DNA of 64,000 nucleotides from Mesorhizobium sp. SOD10 (GCA_000824805.1 CCNA01000060.1:186001-250000), one strand, 5' to 3'; shown: positions 52,550 to 62,302, numbered from the stretch's first letter. Translations and numbers: made by a program. The notes: generated by a model from the letters alone, not told the origin.

Positions 52550-55500
52550 ATGGCAGACAGAACCCCGCTGAAAGTAGCCGACCACAACGACATCGCCGAC
52601 GATGATCCGTTCGCGGAACTGACCCGGATCATGGGTTTCGACCCGCGCCAGCCGGTGAGGCAGCCGGCCCCCGCGGTTGAGAAGGCCATGCCCGCCAGTC
52701 AGGCTGTGGAGGCTGACGATTTCGACATCGGCCTCGAGAAGGAGTTGATGGGCGAGTTCGATTCCGTCGAGGCAAGCGCGCCGGCCACCCAGCAGGCCGC
52801 ACCGCATCAGATCCGAAATGAGCCGGCCTTCGAGGCTGCCAGCGCTGCCGCGAATGACGACGAGCTTACCGCTTCCTTCGAGCAGGATTTCGTGTTCGAC
52901 GACGCGGCGGATCACGCCGACTTCGCCGTGGCCCGTGCGCCGGAGCCGGATTTCGCATCTGAGCCGCACGTCGCTCCGGAACTGGACGCCACGCCAGAGG
53001 CGCATTTCGCGTCTGGGCCGCATTTCGCGCCGGAGCCACAGGTAGCTCGCGAGCCGGAAGTGGCTTTCGACGATGATTTCGAAAGGGCGGTCGCCAGTTC
53101 GCTGGATATCTCGCCGCTCGAAGACGAGCTTCCGATCGATCAAGAAATGGCGGCTTCGCTGGACCAGGATTTCCAGCTCGACCGTCACGAGCCGGCCAAC
53201 CTCGATTATCACCGGGCGGCCGACGCCCGTCAGGACGCCATCGAAGCCGTGCAGGCCGCGAGCGAGGAGGCGTTCGACGCCGATTTCGACAATGCGGTCC
53301 AGATGTCGCTCGAAGACGAGCTGTCGTTTGGGAGCCACGAGCCGGAGCAGCACGCGCAGGCCGCTGAGCCGGTCGAAGCTCATGCAGCCGCCCCGTTGAT
53401 TTCCGAGGATGATCTCGACGGTCATTTCGAGCAGGCGATGGCCGATGCCGATATGGATTTCGGCCAGGCTCAAGATATTCAGAAGCCGGAAGATATTCAG
53501 GAGCCGGAGCTGTCGCTTGGCGACGAGCCGGCGCCGACGGTCGAGGCGCCGGTCGAGACGGCCCAGTTTGTCGCTGAGCCCGAATCTGTCGCGCCCGAAC
53601 CTTCCGCCGCGCTGACCCTCGAGGACGATTTCGAGCTGAGCTTCCGCGATGCGCTGAACGAGGAGCCGCAAGCTCCGGCCGTCGAACCAGCTGCCGCGCT
53701 GCAACCGGCTGCGGTTGAGCCGGCTCCCGTCGTCGCTGCTCCGGTGGCGCCGGTCGCCGCCGTTGAGCCCGTGAAGCCGGCCGTCAGCGAGCGTAGCCTG
53801 GAGGACGAGCTCAATGCGCTGCTCGGCGCCATGACCGCGCGGCCGATGCCGGCGATCAAGGAGCCTGCTCCCGCCCCACGGCTGGTTGCAGAACCCGAGA
53901 GCCATGCGAGCGGGAAGGCGGTAGCCGACGATCTCGACTGGGATCTCGACGAGCATCAGCCGGCGCAGAGCGGGCAGGCCGCTCAGCCGGTCGAAAGCGA
54001 CCTGGATGACTTGCTCGCCAGCGAGCTCGATCGCCAGGATTTTGCGGCCCCGGCCAAGACCGAGGCCGACGATTTTGATGACGATTTTGGCGCTGCCTTC
54101 GCCCGGAGTATTGAGGCCGAGCAGGAGGCAGCCGCTACGACGAGGTCTCCGGCAAAATCTTCCAATTGGGTGCATTCGACGCCCACGGAACCAGCCAGGT
54201 CGTGGAGCCGTTCGACCCCGACCTCAGCTCCGCCGGTGCAGGTTTCCTTTGCCGCTCAGCCGGCGCCAGCGCAGCCGGCGCCCTCGGCGCCGGTGCAGGC
54301 AGCGCCTTCGGTACCTGTTCAGATGGCAGCGCCTGCCTACCGCAACGAACCGGCGGTGGATTATTCCGCCTACGCCAAGCCCACGCCATCGTCGCAGGCT
54401 CCTCGGCATGAGGACGTGCCGGATGTGGAGACTGTCGATGTTCCGGAGCGCGTGGTCGCGCTTGCGGACGACCTCGACATTCCGGAGTTGAGCTTCGAAG
54501 AGGACCAGCCTGCGGCCCCCGCTTACGACGATCTCGACGCGGAATTCGCCAGCCTGCTCACCGATATGAACGCGACGGAGATCGCATCGGCACCCGTGCA
54601 GAACCGCGGCTATGACGATGAATCCTACAATGCCGGTTTCAACGGCTACGACCGTCGCGACCTGCGCGCCGAAACACCGGCGGCGCCGGTTGCCCCGGCT
54701 TCGTTCGCCGTCGCCAACGATTACGACGCCGACGACCTGCCCGGTAGCCGGCCGGTTTCGCAGCAGGACGACTTCGCCAGCGAAGAGCTCGATTACGACC
54801 CCGAGCTCGAGGAAGCGATGGCGATTCCCGGGCTTGCCGAGCGCGAGGCGGCGCAGCCGCGCCGGCGCGGCATGATGGTCGCGGCGCTCGTCGGTGCCGT
54901 CGTGGTTCTCGGCAGCCTTGGCGCTCTGGCCTTCTCCTTCGGCGGCAAAGGCGGCAGCGAGGCTCCGGTAATCGTCAAGGCCGACAATTCGCCGATCAAG
55001 GTGAAGCCTGAAAATCCGGGCGGCACGGTGGTGCCGAACCAGGACAACAAGGTTTACGACGCGGTGACCAAGGGCGCCGGCGCGACCAAACCCGCCGAGC
55101 CGGTACAGCAGAAGCTGGTGAACACCACCGAGCAACCCGTGGACCTGGCCTCGAAAGAACCGCCGCAGAGCCGCGTGGTCGATCTTTCGCCCAATGACAA
55201 GGACGCCGCGGCTGGCACCGATGCCGCCGACAATGCAGGCTCGGCGTTGCCCGGCGTCGCACAAGCCGCTGTGCCCGAAAGCGCGCAGCCTGCCGCACCG
55301 GCAAGCGCGCAGCCGGCAGCGCCGGCGCCGAAGTCGGAAGACCGCATCGCCCAGGTGTTGCAGCAGGATGCCGAAAACACTGCCAACAACGACGTGGTGG
55401 CCGTCGCACCGCGCAAGGTGAAGACCATGATGGTCAAGCCCGACGGCTCGCTGGTGCCGCGCGAGGATCCAGCCCCGGCCGCGCCGAAGGTCGCGGCGGC

Positions 55501-56014
55501 CGAGCCGACCGATCCGGCGCCGCAGCATGTCGCGCCGGCCTCCGACGGCCAGCAGACGGGAACCGTGGCTTCCGATGCGGACCAGGCCGATGCGCCTGCC
55601 GTCAAGCCGGCAAAGCCCGCGAAGAAGGCCGAAGCCAAGGCGCAGTCGACCAACACCCCGGCGACGGTGCCGGTGGCGCCGGCCCGCCCGTCCGACCAGC
55701 CGGTCGATATTGTCGGCGAGGTCAAGCCGGACCAGGTCGCCTCCATCGATCCGGCGGCAGCCGCCGGCGGCGGCTCGTGGTCGATGCAGATCGCTTCGCA
55801 GCCGACGGTCGAGAGCGCGCAGTCGACCTATCAGGATCTGCAGCGCCGCTATGGCAGCGTGCTCTCCGGGCGCACCGCCAACATCGTCAAGGCCGAGGTC
55901 GCGGGCAAGGGCACCTTCTACCGCGTTCGCGTGCCGGCCCAGTCGCGCAACGATGCGATCAACCTTTGCACCAGCTACAAGGCGGCCGGCGGCAACTGTT
56001 TCGTATCTCGCTGA
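52550..56014 (+). CDS. Large acidic SPOR-domain membrane protein
   Basis: A 1154-residue protein with three parts. Residues 1 to about 770 are a long, highly acidic, low-complexity cytoplasmic arm; a single membrane helix follows at about 776-798 (GMMVAALVGAVVVLGSLGAL), and an Ala/Pro-rich periplasmic linker leads to a C-terminal SPOR domain (about 1075-1154; SWSMQIASQPTVESAQSTYQ ... FYRVRVPA ... NCFVSR). SPOR domains bind denuded septal peptidoglycan. The arm repeats a short DDF(D/E)xxFxxA-type motif many times. It lies between argS and nagZ, a gene for peptidoglycan recycling, which fits a cell-wall role. Confidence 0.8.
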   Translation: MADRTPLKVADHNDIADDDPFAELTRIMGFDPRQPVRQPAPAVEKAMPASQAVEADDFDIGLEKELMGEFDSVEASAPATQQAAPHQIRNEPAFEAASAAANDDELTASFEQDFVFDDAADHADFAVARAPEPDFASEPHVAPELDATPEAHFASGPHFAPEPQVAREPEVAFDDDFERAVASSLDISPLEDELPIDQEMAASLDQDFQLDRHEPANLDYHRAADARQDAIEAVQAASEEAFDADFDNAVQMSLEDELSFGSHEPEQHAQAAEPVEAHAAAPLISEDDLDGHFEQAMADADMDFGQAQDIQKPEDIQEPELSLGDEPAPTVEAPVETAQFVAEPESVAPEPSAALTLEDDFELSFRDALNEEPQAPAVEPAAALQPAAVEPAPVVAAPVAPVAAVEPVKPAVSERSLEDELNALLGAMTARPMPAIKEPAPAPRLVAEPESHASGKAVADDLDWDLDEHQPAQSGQAAQPVESDLDDLLASELDRQDFAAPAKTEADDFDDDFGAAFARSIEAEQEAAATTRSPAKSSNWVHSTPTEPARSWSRSTPTSAPPVQVSFAAQPAPAQPAPSAPVQAAPSVPVQMAAPAYRNEPAVDYSAYAKPTPSSQAPRHEDVPDVETVDVPERVVALADDLDIPELSFEEDQPAAPAYDDLDAEFASLLTDMNATEIASAPVQNRGYDDESYNAGFNGYDRRDLRAETPAAPVAPASFAVANDYDADDLPGSRPVSQQDDFASEELDYDPELEEAMAIPGLAEREAAQPRRRGMMVAALVGAVVVLGSLGALAFSFGGKGGSEAPVIVKADNSPIKVKPENPGGTVVPNQDNKVYDAVTKGAGATKPAEPVQQKLVNTTEQPVDLASKEPPQSRVVDLSPNDKDAAAGTDAADNAGSALPGVAQAAVPESAQPAAPASAQPAAPAPKSEDRIAQVLQQDAENTANNDVVAVAPRKVKTMMVKPDGSLVPREDPAPAAPKVAAAEPTDPAPQHVAPASDGQQTGTVASDADQADAPAVKPAKPAKKAEAKAQSTNTPATVPVAPARPSDQPVDIVGEVKPDQVASIDPAAAAGGGSWSMQIASQPTVESAQSTYQDLQRRYGSVLSGRTANIVKAEVAGKGTFYRVRVPAQSRNDAINLCTSYKAAGGNCFVSR

Positions 56015-56031
56015 TAGATCTCTTGTTTTGA

Positions 56032-56078
56032 CGCAATTCCGGACGGAAAACCGCTCCACACTTTTCCTGGAATTGCTT
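56032..56078. repeat. Intergenic palindromic repeat, copy 3
   Basis: GCAATTCCGGACGGAAAA pairs imperfectly with CTTTTCCTGGAATTGC, giving a hairpin. About 40 of 47 positions match the copy at 12058. It lies just after the SPOR-protein stop. Confidence 0.75.
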
Positions 56079-56086
56079 CAGCTTCC

Positions 56087-56121
56087 AAAGCCGGCGCCGC
56101 CGAAAGGCCGCGCCGGCTTTT
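56087..56121 (+). terminator. Terminator of the SPOR-protein gene
   Basis: Perfect 11-base stem AAAGCCGGCGC / GCGCCGGCTTT with a 12-base loop and TTTTCGTT after it. Confidence 0.8.
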
Positions 56122-56203
56122 CGTTGTGGACGGTTGTCGGCTTTGTCTGGTCCGAGGGCAGTGGTGATTCCCTTTGCCCGCTCAAAGCCTTAAGCTTCCG
56201 TGC

Positions 56204-57223
56204 ATGAGCGAATCAAAATCCATGATCCTCGGCTGCGCCGGGAAATCCCTCACCGAAGACGAAGTCCGCTTCTATCGGGACGAACGTCCCTGGGGCTTCA
56301 TCCTGTTTGCACGCAACATCGGCGAAGCCGCGCAGATCCGCGACCTTGTCGCCTCGATGCGCGACTGCGTCGGCCGCCCGGACGCTCCGGTCTTCATCGA
56401 CCAGGAAGGCGGCAGGGTGCAGCGCCTGCGGCCGCCGCTGGCGCCGAACTATCCGGCGGGCGGGGCGCTTGGTGCGCTGTGGCGCGACGATCGCGAGGCC
56501 GGCCGCCGCGCTGCCTGGCTGCTGGCGCGGCTGCATGCCTTCGATCTCTCCCGCCTCGGTATAACGGCCGACTGCCTGCCGGTGCTCGACGTTCCGGTCG
56601 AAGGCGCCAGCGACGTCATCGGCGCGCGCGCCTATGGCAAGGAGCCCAACGCCGTGATCGAGCTCGGCCGCGCTTCGGCCGAGGGATTGATGTCGGGCGG
56701 CGTGCTGCCGGTGATGAAGCATATTCCCGGCCATGGCCGCGCCTTTGCCGACACGCATTTCGCGCTGCCGACCGTCGATACGCCGCTCGAGGAGCTCAGG
56801 CGGCATGATTTTGCCCCGTTCAAGGCGTTGAACGAGCTGCCGATGGCGATGACCGCGCATGTCGTCTACAGCGCCGTCGATCCCGACAACCCGGCGACGA
56901 CGTCCGCCAAGGTCGTCGGTCAGGTGATCCGCGGCGAGATCGGCTTCGACGGGCTGTTGATGAGCGACGACACCTCGATGAAGGCACTTTCTGGGGATTT
57001 CCCGACAAAGGCGGCCTCGATCCTTGCGGCCGGCTGCGATCTCGTCCTTCACTGCAACGGCGTTTTCGAGGAAATGTCCGGGATCGCGTCGCGCACGACG
57101 GCGCTGTCGGGCAAGTCCTTGCAGCGCGCGGAGCGGGCGTTGTCCTATATAAAGGATCGCGACGTCGCCGACGAAACGGCGATACGCGCGGAATTTGCCA
57201 CCTATTTCGAAGCGGTGGCCTGA
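56204..57223 (+). CDS. nagZ: Beta-N-acetylhexosaminidase
   Basis: A 339-residue family 3 glycoside hydrolase, the cytosolic NagZ type that removes GlcNAc from peptidoglycan-derived muropeptides in recycling. It shows the signature KHIPGHGR (residues 172-179), IDQEGGRVQRLRPP and the nucleophile Asp in LLMSDDTSM (about 255). The start is the ATG at 56204; an in-frame start at 56174 is less likely. It precedes scpA by 20 bases. Confidence 0.9.
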   Translation: MSESKSMILGCAGKSLTEDEVRFYRDERPWGFILFARNIGEAAQIRDLVASMRDCVGRPDAPVFIDQEGGRVQRLRPPLAPNYPAGGALGALWRDDREAGRRAAWLLARLHAFDLSRLGITADCLPVLDVPVEGASDVIGARAYGKEPNAVIELGRASAEGLMSGGVLPVMKHIPGHGRAFADTHFALPTVDTPLEELRRHDFAPFKALNELPMAMTAHVVYSAVDPDNPATTSAKVVGQVIRGEIGFDGLLMSDDTSMKALSGDFPTKAASILAAGCDLVLHCNGVFEEMSGIASRTTALSGKSLQRAERALSYIKDRDVADETAIRAEFATYFEAVA

Positions 57224-57243
57224 ACCGAAGGGACGAAAGGCAC

Positions 57244-58086
57244 GTGGCGGAGACATTGGAAGGCAAGGCCGCGAAGGCCGCACCGATGGACCGTCTGTGG
57301 GCCGAGAACGACGATTCACGCCTGACGGGTGACCCGTCGCTGGTGGTCGATGTGGCCGGTTTCGAAGGCCCGCTCGACCTTCTCCTGCATCTTGCCCGCA
57401 ACCAGAAGGTCGATCTGGCGCGCATTTCGATCCTGGCGCTTGCCGAGCAGTATCTGGCTTTCATCGAAAAGGTGCGGGCACTGAGGCTCGAGCTTGCCGC
57501 CGACTATCTGGTGATGGCGGCCTGGCTCGCCTTCCTGAAGTCGAAGCTCTTGATCCCGAAACAGCCGGGCGAGGAGGGCGAAAGCGGCGAGGAACTGGCG
57601 GCGGTGCTGCAATTCCGGCTGAAGCGGCTGGAAGCCATGCGCGACGCCGCGGCGCGGCTGGTCAACCGCAACCGGCTCGGCCGCGACGTCTTTGCGCGCG
57701 GCATGCCGGAAATGGTCATCGTCGAGAAGCGCAACAGCTTTTCGGCTTCGCTCTACGATCTGCTCACCGCCTACGCGCAGCAGCGCCAGCGGCAGGCGAT
57801 CAACAATGTGACGATCGCCCGGCGCGCCGTGTGGTCGCTGAAGGATGCGCGCGAGGTGCTGGCAAGGCTGGTCGGCTCCGTCGGCGACTGGACTGCGCTC
57901 GACAGCTTCCTGATCGAATATCTTGCCGCGCCGGAAGAAAAACGCACGGCAATCGCCAGCTCCTTCGCGGCGACGCTCGAAATGGTGCGCGAGGGCAAAT
58001 TGGAAGTGCGGCAGGAACAGGTGTTCGCGCCGATCTATCTGCGCGGCCGCGCGCAAGGGGTCAGGGCAGTCGAGGTGGTATCATGA
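57244..58086 (+). CDS. scpA: Segregation and condensation protein A
   Basis: A 280-residue ScpA kleisin that joins the two heads of the SMC dimer in chromosome condensation. The N-terminal segment VAGFEGPLDLLLHLARNQKV is the family hallmark, followed by ILALAEQYLAFIEKV and a C-terminal winged-helix part. GTG start at 57244. It overlaps scpB as ATGA. Confidence 0.9.
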   Translation: MAETLEGKAAKAAPMDRLWAENDDSRLTGDPSLVVDVAGFEGPLDLLLHLARNQKVDLARISILALAEQYLAFIEKVRALRLELAADYLVMAAWLAFLKSKLLIPKQPGEEGESGEELAAVLQFRLKRLEAMRDAAARLVNRNRLGRDVFARGMPEMVIVEKRNSFSASLYDLLTAYAQQRQRQAINNVTIARRAVWSLKDAREVLARLVGSVGDWTALDSFLIEYLAAPEEKRTAIASSFAATLEMVREGKLEVRQEQVFAPIYLRGRAQGVRAVEVVS

Positions 58087-58838
58087 GCGAACGCGCCAAC
58101 GCTTCGGTCATCCCGTTCAAGGTCGAGGACGAGCCGGAAGACGAGATGGCCGAACAGGGTTCCCTCGAAAACCCCGCCGAGCGGCTGCAATTGTCGGAAG
58201 CCGTGCGCATGGCGGAGGCGATCGTTTTTGCCAGCGCCGAGCCGGTCAGCGAAAAGCAGCTTGCCGCGCGCCTGCCGGAAGGCGTTAACCTCGCCGCCGC
58301 GATGGCGGATTTGCAGGAAATCTATGCCAAGCGCGGCGTCAACCTCGTGCGGGTCGGCGACGCCTGGGCCTTCCGCACGGCGGGCGACCTGGCTTTCCTG
58401 ATGAGCCGGGACTCCGTCCAGCAGAGGAAGCTGTCGCGCGCGGCGCTCGAAGTGCTGGCGATCATCGCCTACCACCAGCCGGTCACGCGCGCCGAAATCG
58501 AAGACATCAGAGGCGTGGAGACCTCCAAGGGCACGCTCGACACGCTGCTCGAAACGGAATGGGTCAGGATGCGCGGCCGCCGCCGCACGCCCGGACGGCC
58601 GGTGACCTACGGGACGACCGACGCTTTCCTGGACCATTTCGCGCTGGAGGAAATCCGCGATCTGCCCGGCATGGAAGAGTTGAAGGGTGCCGGCCTGCTT
58701 TCGACGCGCATGCCGGCCAATTTCTCGATGCCGGTGCCGCCTGCCGATCCGGACGCGCTCGCCGAAGACGAGGATGCGCTGACCGATATCGACCTCGAGG
58801 AACTTGGGCTGCTGACGCCGCGCGTCACCGACGAGTGA
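58083..58838 (+). CDS. scpB: Segregation and condensation protein B
   Basis: A 251-residue ScpB protein with two winged-helix domains (RMAEAIVFASAEPVSEKQLA and RAALEVLAIIAYHQPVTRAE), the partner of ScpA in the SMC complex. The C-terminal tail is acidic and low in complexity. Coupled to scpA by a 4-base overlap and followed by tatA after 179 bases. Confidence 0.9.
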   Translation: MSERANASVIPFKVEDEPEDEMAEQGSLENPAERLQLSEAVRMAEAIVFASAEPVSEKQLAARLPEGVNLAAAMADLQEIYAKRGVNLVRVGDAWAFRTAGDLAFLMSRDSVQQRKLSRAALEVLAIIAYHQPVTRAEIEDIRGVETSKGTLDTLLETEWVRMRGRRRTPGRPVTYGTTDAFLDHFALEEIRDLPGMEELKGAGLLSTRMPANFSMPVPPADPDALAEDEDALTDIDLEELGLLTPRVTDE

Positions 58839-59017
58839 CCATCAAATCGCCGCGAATGGTCTATTAGCAGAGGCTGCGCGGATTGGTAGCAAGCCGCTCA
58901 CGCCGAAAGTGCGTGACATCCGCTAGCCATTTTATCAACTTCGTAGCGGTTGTGTTTGAATCCCCGAGCGAAAACGCATAGATCATCGCCAGGGAAAACA
59001 TTCGAGAGAGAGTAGCA

Positions 59018-59236
59018 ATGGGTTCATTTTCGATTTGGCACTGGATGATCGTGCTGGTCATCGTGCTTCTGGTGTTCGGCCGCGGCAAGATCCCGGAACT
59101 GATGGGCGACATGGCCAAGGGCATCAAGAGCTTCAAGAAGGGCATGGCTGACGACGACGTCGACGACAAGCGCACCGTCGAGCACCGCGCCGATGAGACC
59201 GTTTCGCCGGCCAAGGAAAAGGTCAGCAAGGGCTGA
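59018..59236 (+). CDS. tatA: Sec-independent translocase subunit TatA
   Basis: A 72-residue TatA protein with an N-terminal membrane helix (WHWMIVLVIVLLVFG), the conserved FG hinge and the amphipathic helix IPELMGDMAKGIKSFKKGM, then a charged tail. It forms the protein-conducting part of the Tat pathway, which exports folded proteins with twin-arginine signals, such as the binding protein at 21577. GAGAGAG precedes the ATG. Confidence 0.93.
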   Translation: MGSFSIWHWMIVLVIVLLVFGRGKIPELMGDMAKGIKSFKKGMADDDVDDKRTVEHRADETVSPAKEKVSKG

Positions 59237-59253
59237 TCTCGGGTTGTTGCTTT

Positions 59254-59300
59254 GAGCATGCCATTGTCCCAAAACCGCTTCGCATGTGCGGGCGGCATGC
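59254..59300. repeat. Intergenic palindromic repeat between tatA and tatB
   Basis: GAGCATGCC ... AAAACCGC ... GGCGGCATGC follows the same plan as copy 1 (GAGCATG ends and a CCAAAACCG core). It occupies most of the 84-base tatA-tatB gap. Confidence 0.55.
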
Positions 59301-59320
59301 ACGCGTCGGAATAGATCGTC

Positions 59321-60034
59321 ATGTTCGAAGTCGGTTGGAGCGAACTGCTGGTGATCGCGGTCGTCATGATCGTGGTCGTCGGGCCTAAGGATTTGCCCAA
59401 CATGCTTCGCACTTTCGGCCGCACCGCGGCGAAATTGCGCGCCATGGCCGGCGACTTCCAGAAGCAGTTCAACGAAGCGCTGAAGGAAGCCGAGCTCGAC
59501 GATGTGAAGAGCTCGATCGACAGTCTTCGCAGCCTCAATCCGATGAACGAGGTGCGCAAGCAGCTCAATCCGTTCGAGCAGGCCGCAGCCGATGTGCGGG
59601 CCGGCGTCGATACGATGATGAAGCCGAAGCCTGCCGCCGATCCGGCGGCGCCGGCAGCAGCAACGCCGCAAGCCGCCGAGCCGCTCAAGAACGGCGCGAC
59701 GGACATGCCCGGCGTCACCGGAACCGAACCTGCTCCGGCCACACCGACCCTTCCGGTCATGGCCGACACTTCCGTTACCGCACCAGCTTCGGAGACCGCC
59801 GCAGTTCCGGCCCAGCCGGCGAGAAAGGCGACCGCCGCCAAGGCAACGACGGCCGGCACCGCGGCGAAAACACCGGCTGCAAAGGCGCCGGCCAAAGCCG
59901 CGCCGGCTGCGGTTAAAGCCGCCGCGCCTGCCCGGAAGGCCGCGCCCAAGGCGGAGGTAAAGCCTGCCGCGGCGAAGAAGCCGGCCGCCAAGAAGACAAC
60001 CGACCCCAAGAAGACGGCGGGAGCCGCCAAGTGA
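59321..60034 (+). CDS. tatB: Sec-independent translocase subunit TatB
   Basis: A 237-residue TatB protein: an N-terminal helix (VGWSELLVIAVVMIVVVGP) with the conserved Glu, the motif PKDLPNMLRTFGR, an amphipathic region to about residue 100 and a very long Ala/Pro/Lys-rich tail after residue 110. It recognises twin-arginine signals together with TatC. The tail is longer than in many species but of a kind usual for alphaproteobacteria. Overlaps tatC by 4 bases. Confidence 0.92.
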   Translation: MFEVGWSELLVIAVVMIVVVGPKDLPNMLRTFGRTAAKLRAMAGDFQKQFNEALKEAELDDVKSSIDSLRSLNPMNEVRKQLNPFEQAAADVRAGVDTMMKPKPAADPAAPAAATPQAAEPLKNGATDMPGVTGTEPAPATPTLPVMADTSVTAPASETAAVPAQPARKATAAKATTAGTAAKTPAAKAPAKAAPAAVKAAAPARKAAPKAEVKPAAAKKPAAKKTTDPKKTAGAAK

Positions 60035-60894
60035 GCGTAACCGACAAGGAGAGGGAAGAAATCGAGAAATCGTCGGCGCCGCTGATCGAGCATCTCATCG
60101 AGCTGCGCCGCCGCCTGATCTGGTCTCTGGGCGGCTTCTTCGTCGCCTTTCTCGTCTGCTTCTTCTTCGCCAAGCGCCTGTTCAACCTGCTGGTCATCCC
60201 CTTCAAATGGGCGACGCAATGGGCGGGACTCGATCCGCATAAGGTCGAGCTGATCTATACCGCGCCGCAGGAGTTCTTCTTCACCCAGGTGAAGCTCGCC
60301 ATGTTCGGCGGCATGGTGATCGCCTTCCCGCTGATCGCCACGCAGATCTACAAGTTCATCGCGCCCGGCCTCTACAAGAACGAGCGCAGCGCCTTCCTGC
60401 CGTTCCTGATCGCTTCGCCCATCCTGTTCCTGATGGGCGCCTCGCTGGTCTATTTCTTCTTCACGCCGATGGTGATGTGGTTCTTCCTGGCCATGCAGCA
60501 GGTCGGCACCAACGACCAGGTGCAGATTTCGCTGCTGCCGAAGGTTTCGGAATATCTCAGCCTGATCATGACGCTGATCTTCTCCTTCGGCCTGGTGTTC
60601 CAGCTGCCGGTGGTGACCAGCCTTTTGACGCGCGTCGGGCTGCTGTCGTCGCAGGCGCTGACTGAGAAGCGCAAATGGGCGATCGTGCTTTCCTTCGTGG
60701 TCGCGGCAGTGCTGACGCCGCCCGATCCGATGAGCCAGTGCGGCCTCGCCATCCCGACCATCATCCTCTACGAGGTCGCCATCTGGTCCTCGCGCATGAT
60801 CGAGCGAGCCCAGGCGCGCGACCGCCTGGCGCGCGAGCCGGCGGAGGAGGGGAACTCCGTCGCCAGCAACACGCCGGACGCCTCGTCGACCTAA
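60031..60894 (+). CDS. tatC: Sec-independent translocase subunit TatC
   Basis: A 287-residue TatC protein with six membrane helices. The conserved N-terminal PLIEHLIELRRRL and the KFIAPGLYKNER loop are visible, as is LTPPDPMSQ in the fifth segment. It binds the twin-arginine signal. GTG start at 60031, overlapping the tatB stop as GTGA. Confidence 0.95.
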   Translation: MSVTDKEREEIEKSSAPLIEHLIELRRRLIWSLGGFFVAFLVCFFFAKRLFNLLVIPFKWATQWAGLDPHKVELIYTAPQEFFFTQVKLAMFGGMVIAFPLIATQIYKFIAPGLYKNERSAFLPFLIASPILFLMGASLVYFFFTPMVMWFFLAMQQVGTNDQVQISLLPKVSEYLSLIMTLIFSFGLVFQLPVVTSLLTRVGLLSSQALTEKRKWAIVLSFVVAAVLTPPDPMSQCGLAIPTIILYEVAIWSSRMIERAQARDRLAREPAEEGNSVASNTPDASST

Positions 60895-60997
60895 ACGGGC
60901 TTCCCAGTCGGGAAATCGCGGCGGCGCGCTTATCCGCCGTCTTGCATCGATGGCGGATGCGGTTTACGCCCTCGATCCTTACTTTTGAGGATCGACT

Positions 60998-62302
60998 ATG
61001 CTTGACATCAAATGGATTCGCGAAAACCCGAAGGCCCTTGTCGAGGCGCTGGTGAAGCGCTCGTGGTCGGCGGGCGAGGCGCAGTCCACGGTCGACGACC
61101 TGGTCGCCAAGGACGAGGCGCGGCGCTCGCATCTCAGCGAGCTGCAGGTCAAGCAGGAGCGCCGCAATGCCGCCTCGAAGGAGATCGGCAACGCCATGCG
61201 CTCGGGCGATGCGGCCCTTGCCGAAAAGCTCAAGGGCGAAGTCAGCGATATCAAGGCGTTCATCCAGAACGGCGAGGCGCGCGAGCGCGAGCTCGACAAG
61301 GCGCTGAACGACACGCTCGCGGTGCTGCCCAACGTGCCGCTGGAGGACGTGCCGGTCGGCAAGAACGAGCATGACAATGTCGTCAAGCGCATCGTCGGGG
61401 AGGTGCCGACGCGGCCGAACTGGGTAAAGGAGCATTTCGAGATCGGCGAAGCGCTCGGCATGATGGATTTCGAGCGTGCGGCAAAGCTGTCCGGCGCGCG
61501 CTTTACCGTGCTGAAGAGCCAGCTTGCCCGCCTGGAGCGGGCGCTTGGCCAGTTCATGCTCGACCTGCACACCACCGAGCACGGCTATGAGGAAATCCAG
61601 ACGCCGCTGATGGTGCGCGACGAGGTGCTGTTCGGTACCGGACAGCTGCCGAAATTTGAGGAAGACCTTTTCTTCACGCCGCATGGCGATGGCCGCCTCG
61701 GCCTGATCCCGACGGCCGAAGTGTCGCTCACCAACCTCGTGCGCGAAGAGATCATCGCGCATGAAAAGCTGCCGCTGCGCTATACGGCGCTGACGCCGTG
61801 CTTCCGTTCGGAAGCGGGCTCGGCCGGCCGTGACACGCGCGGCATGCTGCGCCAGCACCAGTTCTACAAGGTCGAACTGGTCTCGATCACCGACCAGGAA
61901 AGCTCGATTGCCGAGCATGAACGCATGACGCAATGCGCCGAGGAAGTGCTGAAGCGGCTCGGCCTGCCGTTCCGCACGGTGACGCTCTGCACCGGCGACA
62001 TGGGTTTCGGCGCGCGCAAGACCTACGATATCGAGGTCTGGCTGCCGGGGCAGAACGCCTATCGCGAAATCTCGTCCTGCTCGGTCTGCGGCGATTTCCA
62101 GGCCAGGCGCATGGATGCCCGCTACAAGGACAAGGACGGCAAGGGCAATCGCTTCGTCCACACGCTGAACGGCTCGGGCACCGCGGTCGGCCGCGCGCTG
62201 ATAGCTGTCATCGAAAACTACCAGAATGAGGATGGCAGCGTAACCATTCCTGAAGTGCTGCGGCCTTACATGGGTGGTCTCGCCAAGATCGAAGCGAAGT
62301 GA
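60998..62302 (+). CDS. serS: Seryl-tRNA synthetase
   Basis: A 434-residue class II synthetase that charges tRNA-Ser. It has the N-terminal coiled-coil arm (about residues 30-105), motif 2 in PCFRSEAGSAGRDTRGM and motif 3 in NGSGTAVGRALIAVIENYQ. Length is normal. Its stop is 4 bases from the surE start. Confidence 0.94.
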   Translation: MLDIKWIRENPKALVEALVKRSWSAGEAQSTVDDLVAKDEARRSHLSELQVKQERRNAASKEIGNAMRSGDAALAEKLKGEVSDIKAFIQNGEARERELDKALNDTLAVLPNVPLEDVPVGKNEHDNVVKRIVGEVPTRPNWVKEHFEIGEALGMMDFERAAKLSGARFTVLKSQLARLERALGQFMLDLHTTEHGYEEIQTPLMVRDEVLFGTGQLPKFEEDLFFTPHGDGRLGLIPTAEVSLTNLVREEIIAHEKLPLRYTALTPCFRSEAGSAGRDTRGMLRQHQFYKVELVSITDQESSIAEHERMTQCAEEVLKRLGLPFRTVTLCTGDMGFGARKTYDIEVWLPGQNAYREISSCSVCGDFQARRMDARYKDKDGKGNRFVHTLNGSGTAVGRALIAVIENYQNEDGSVTIPEVLRPYMGGLAKIEAK

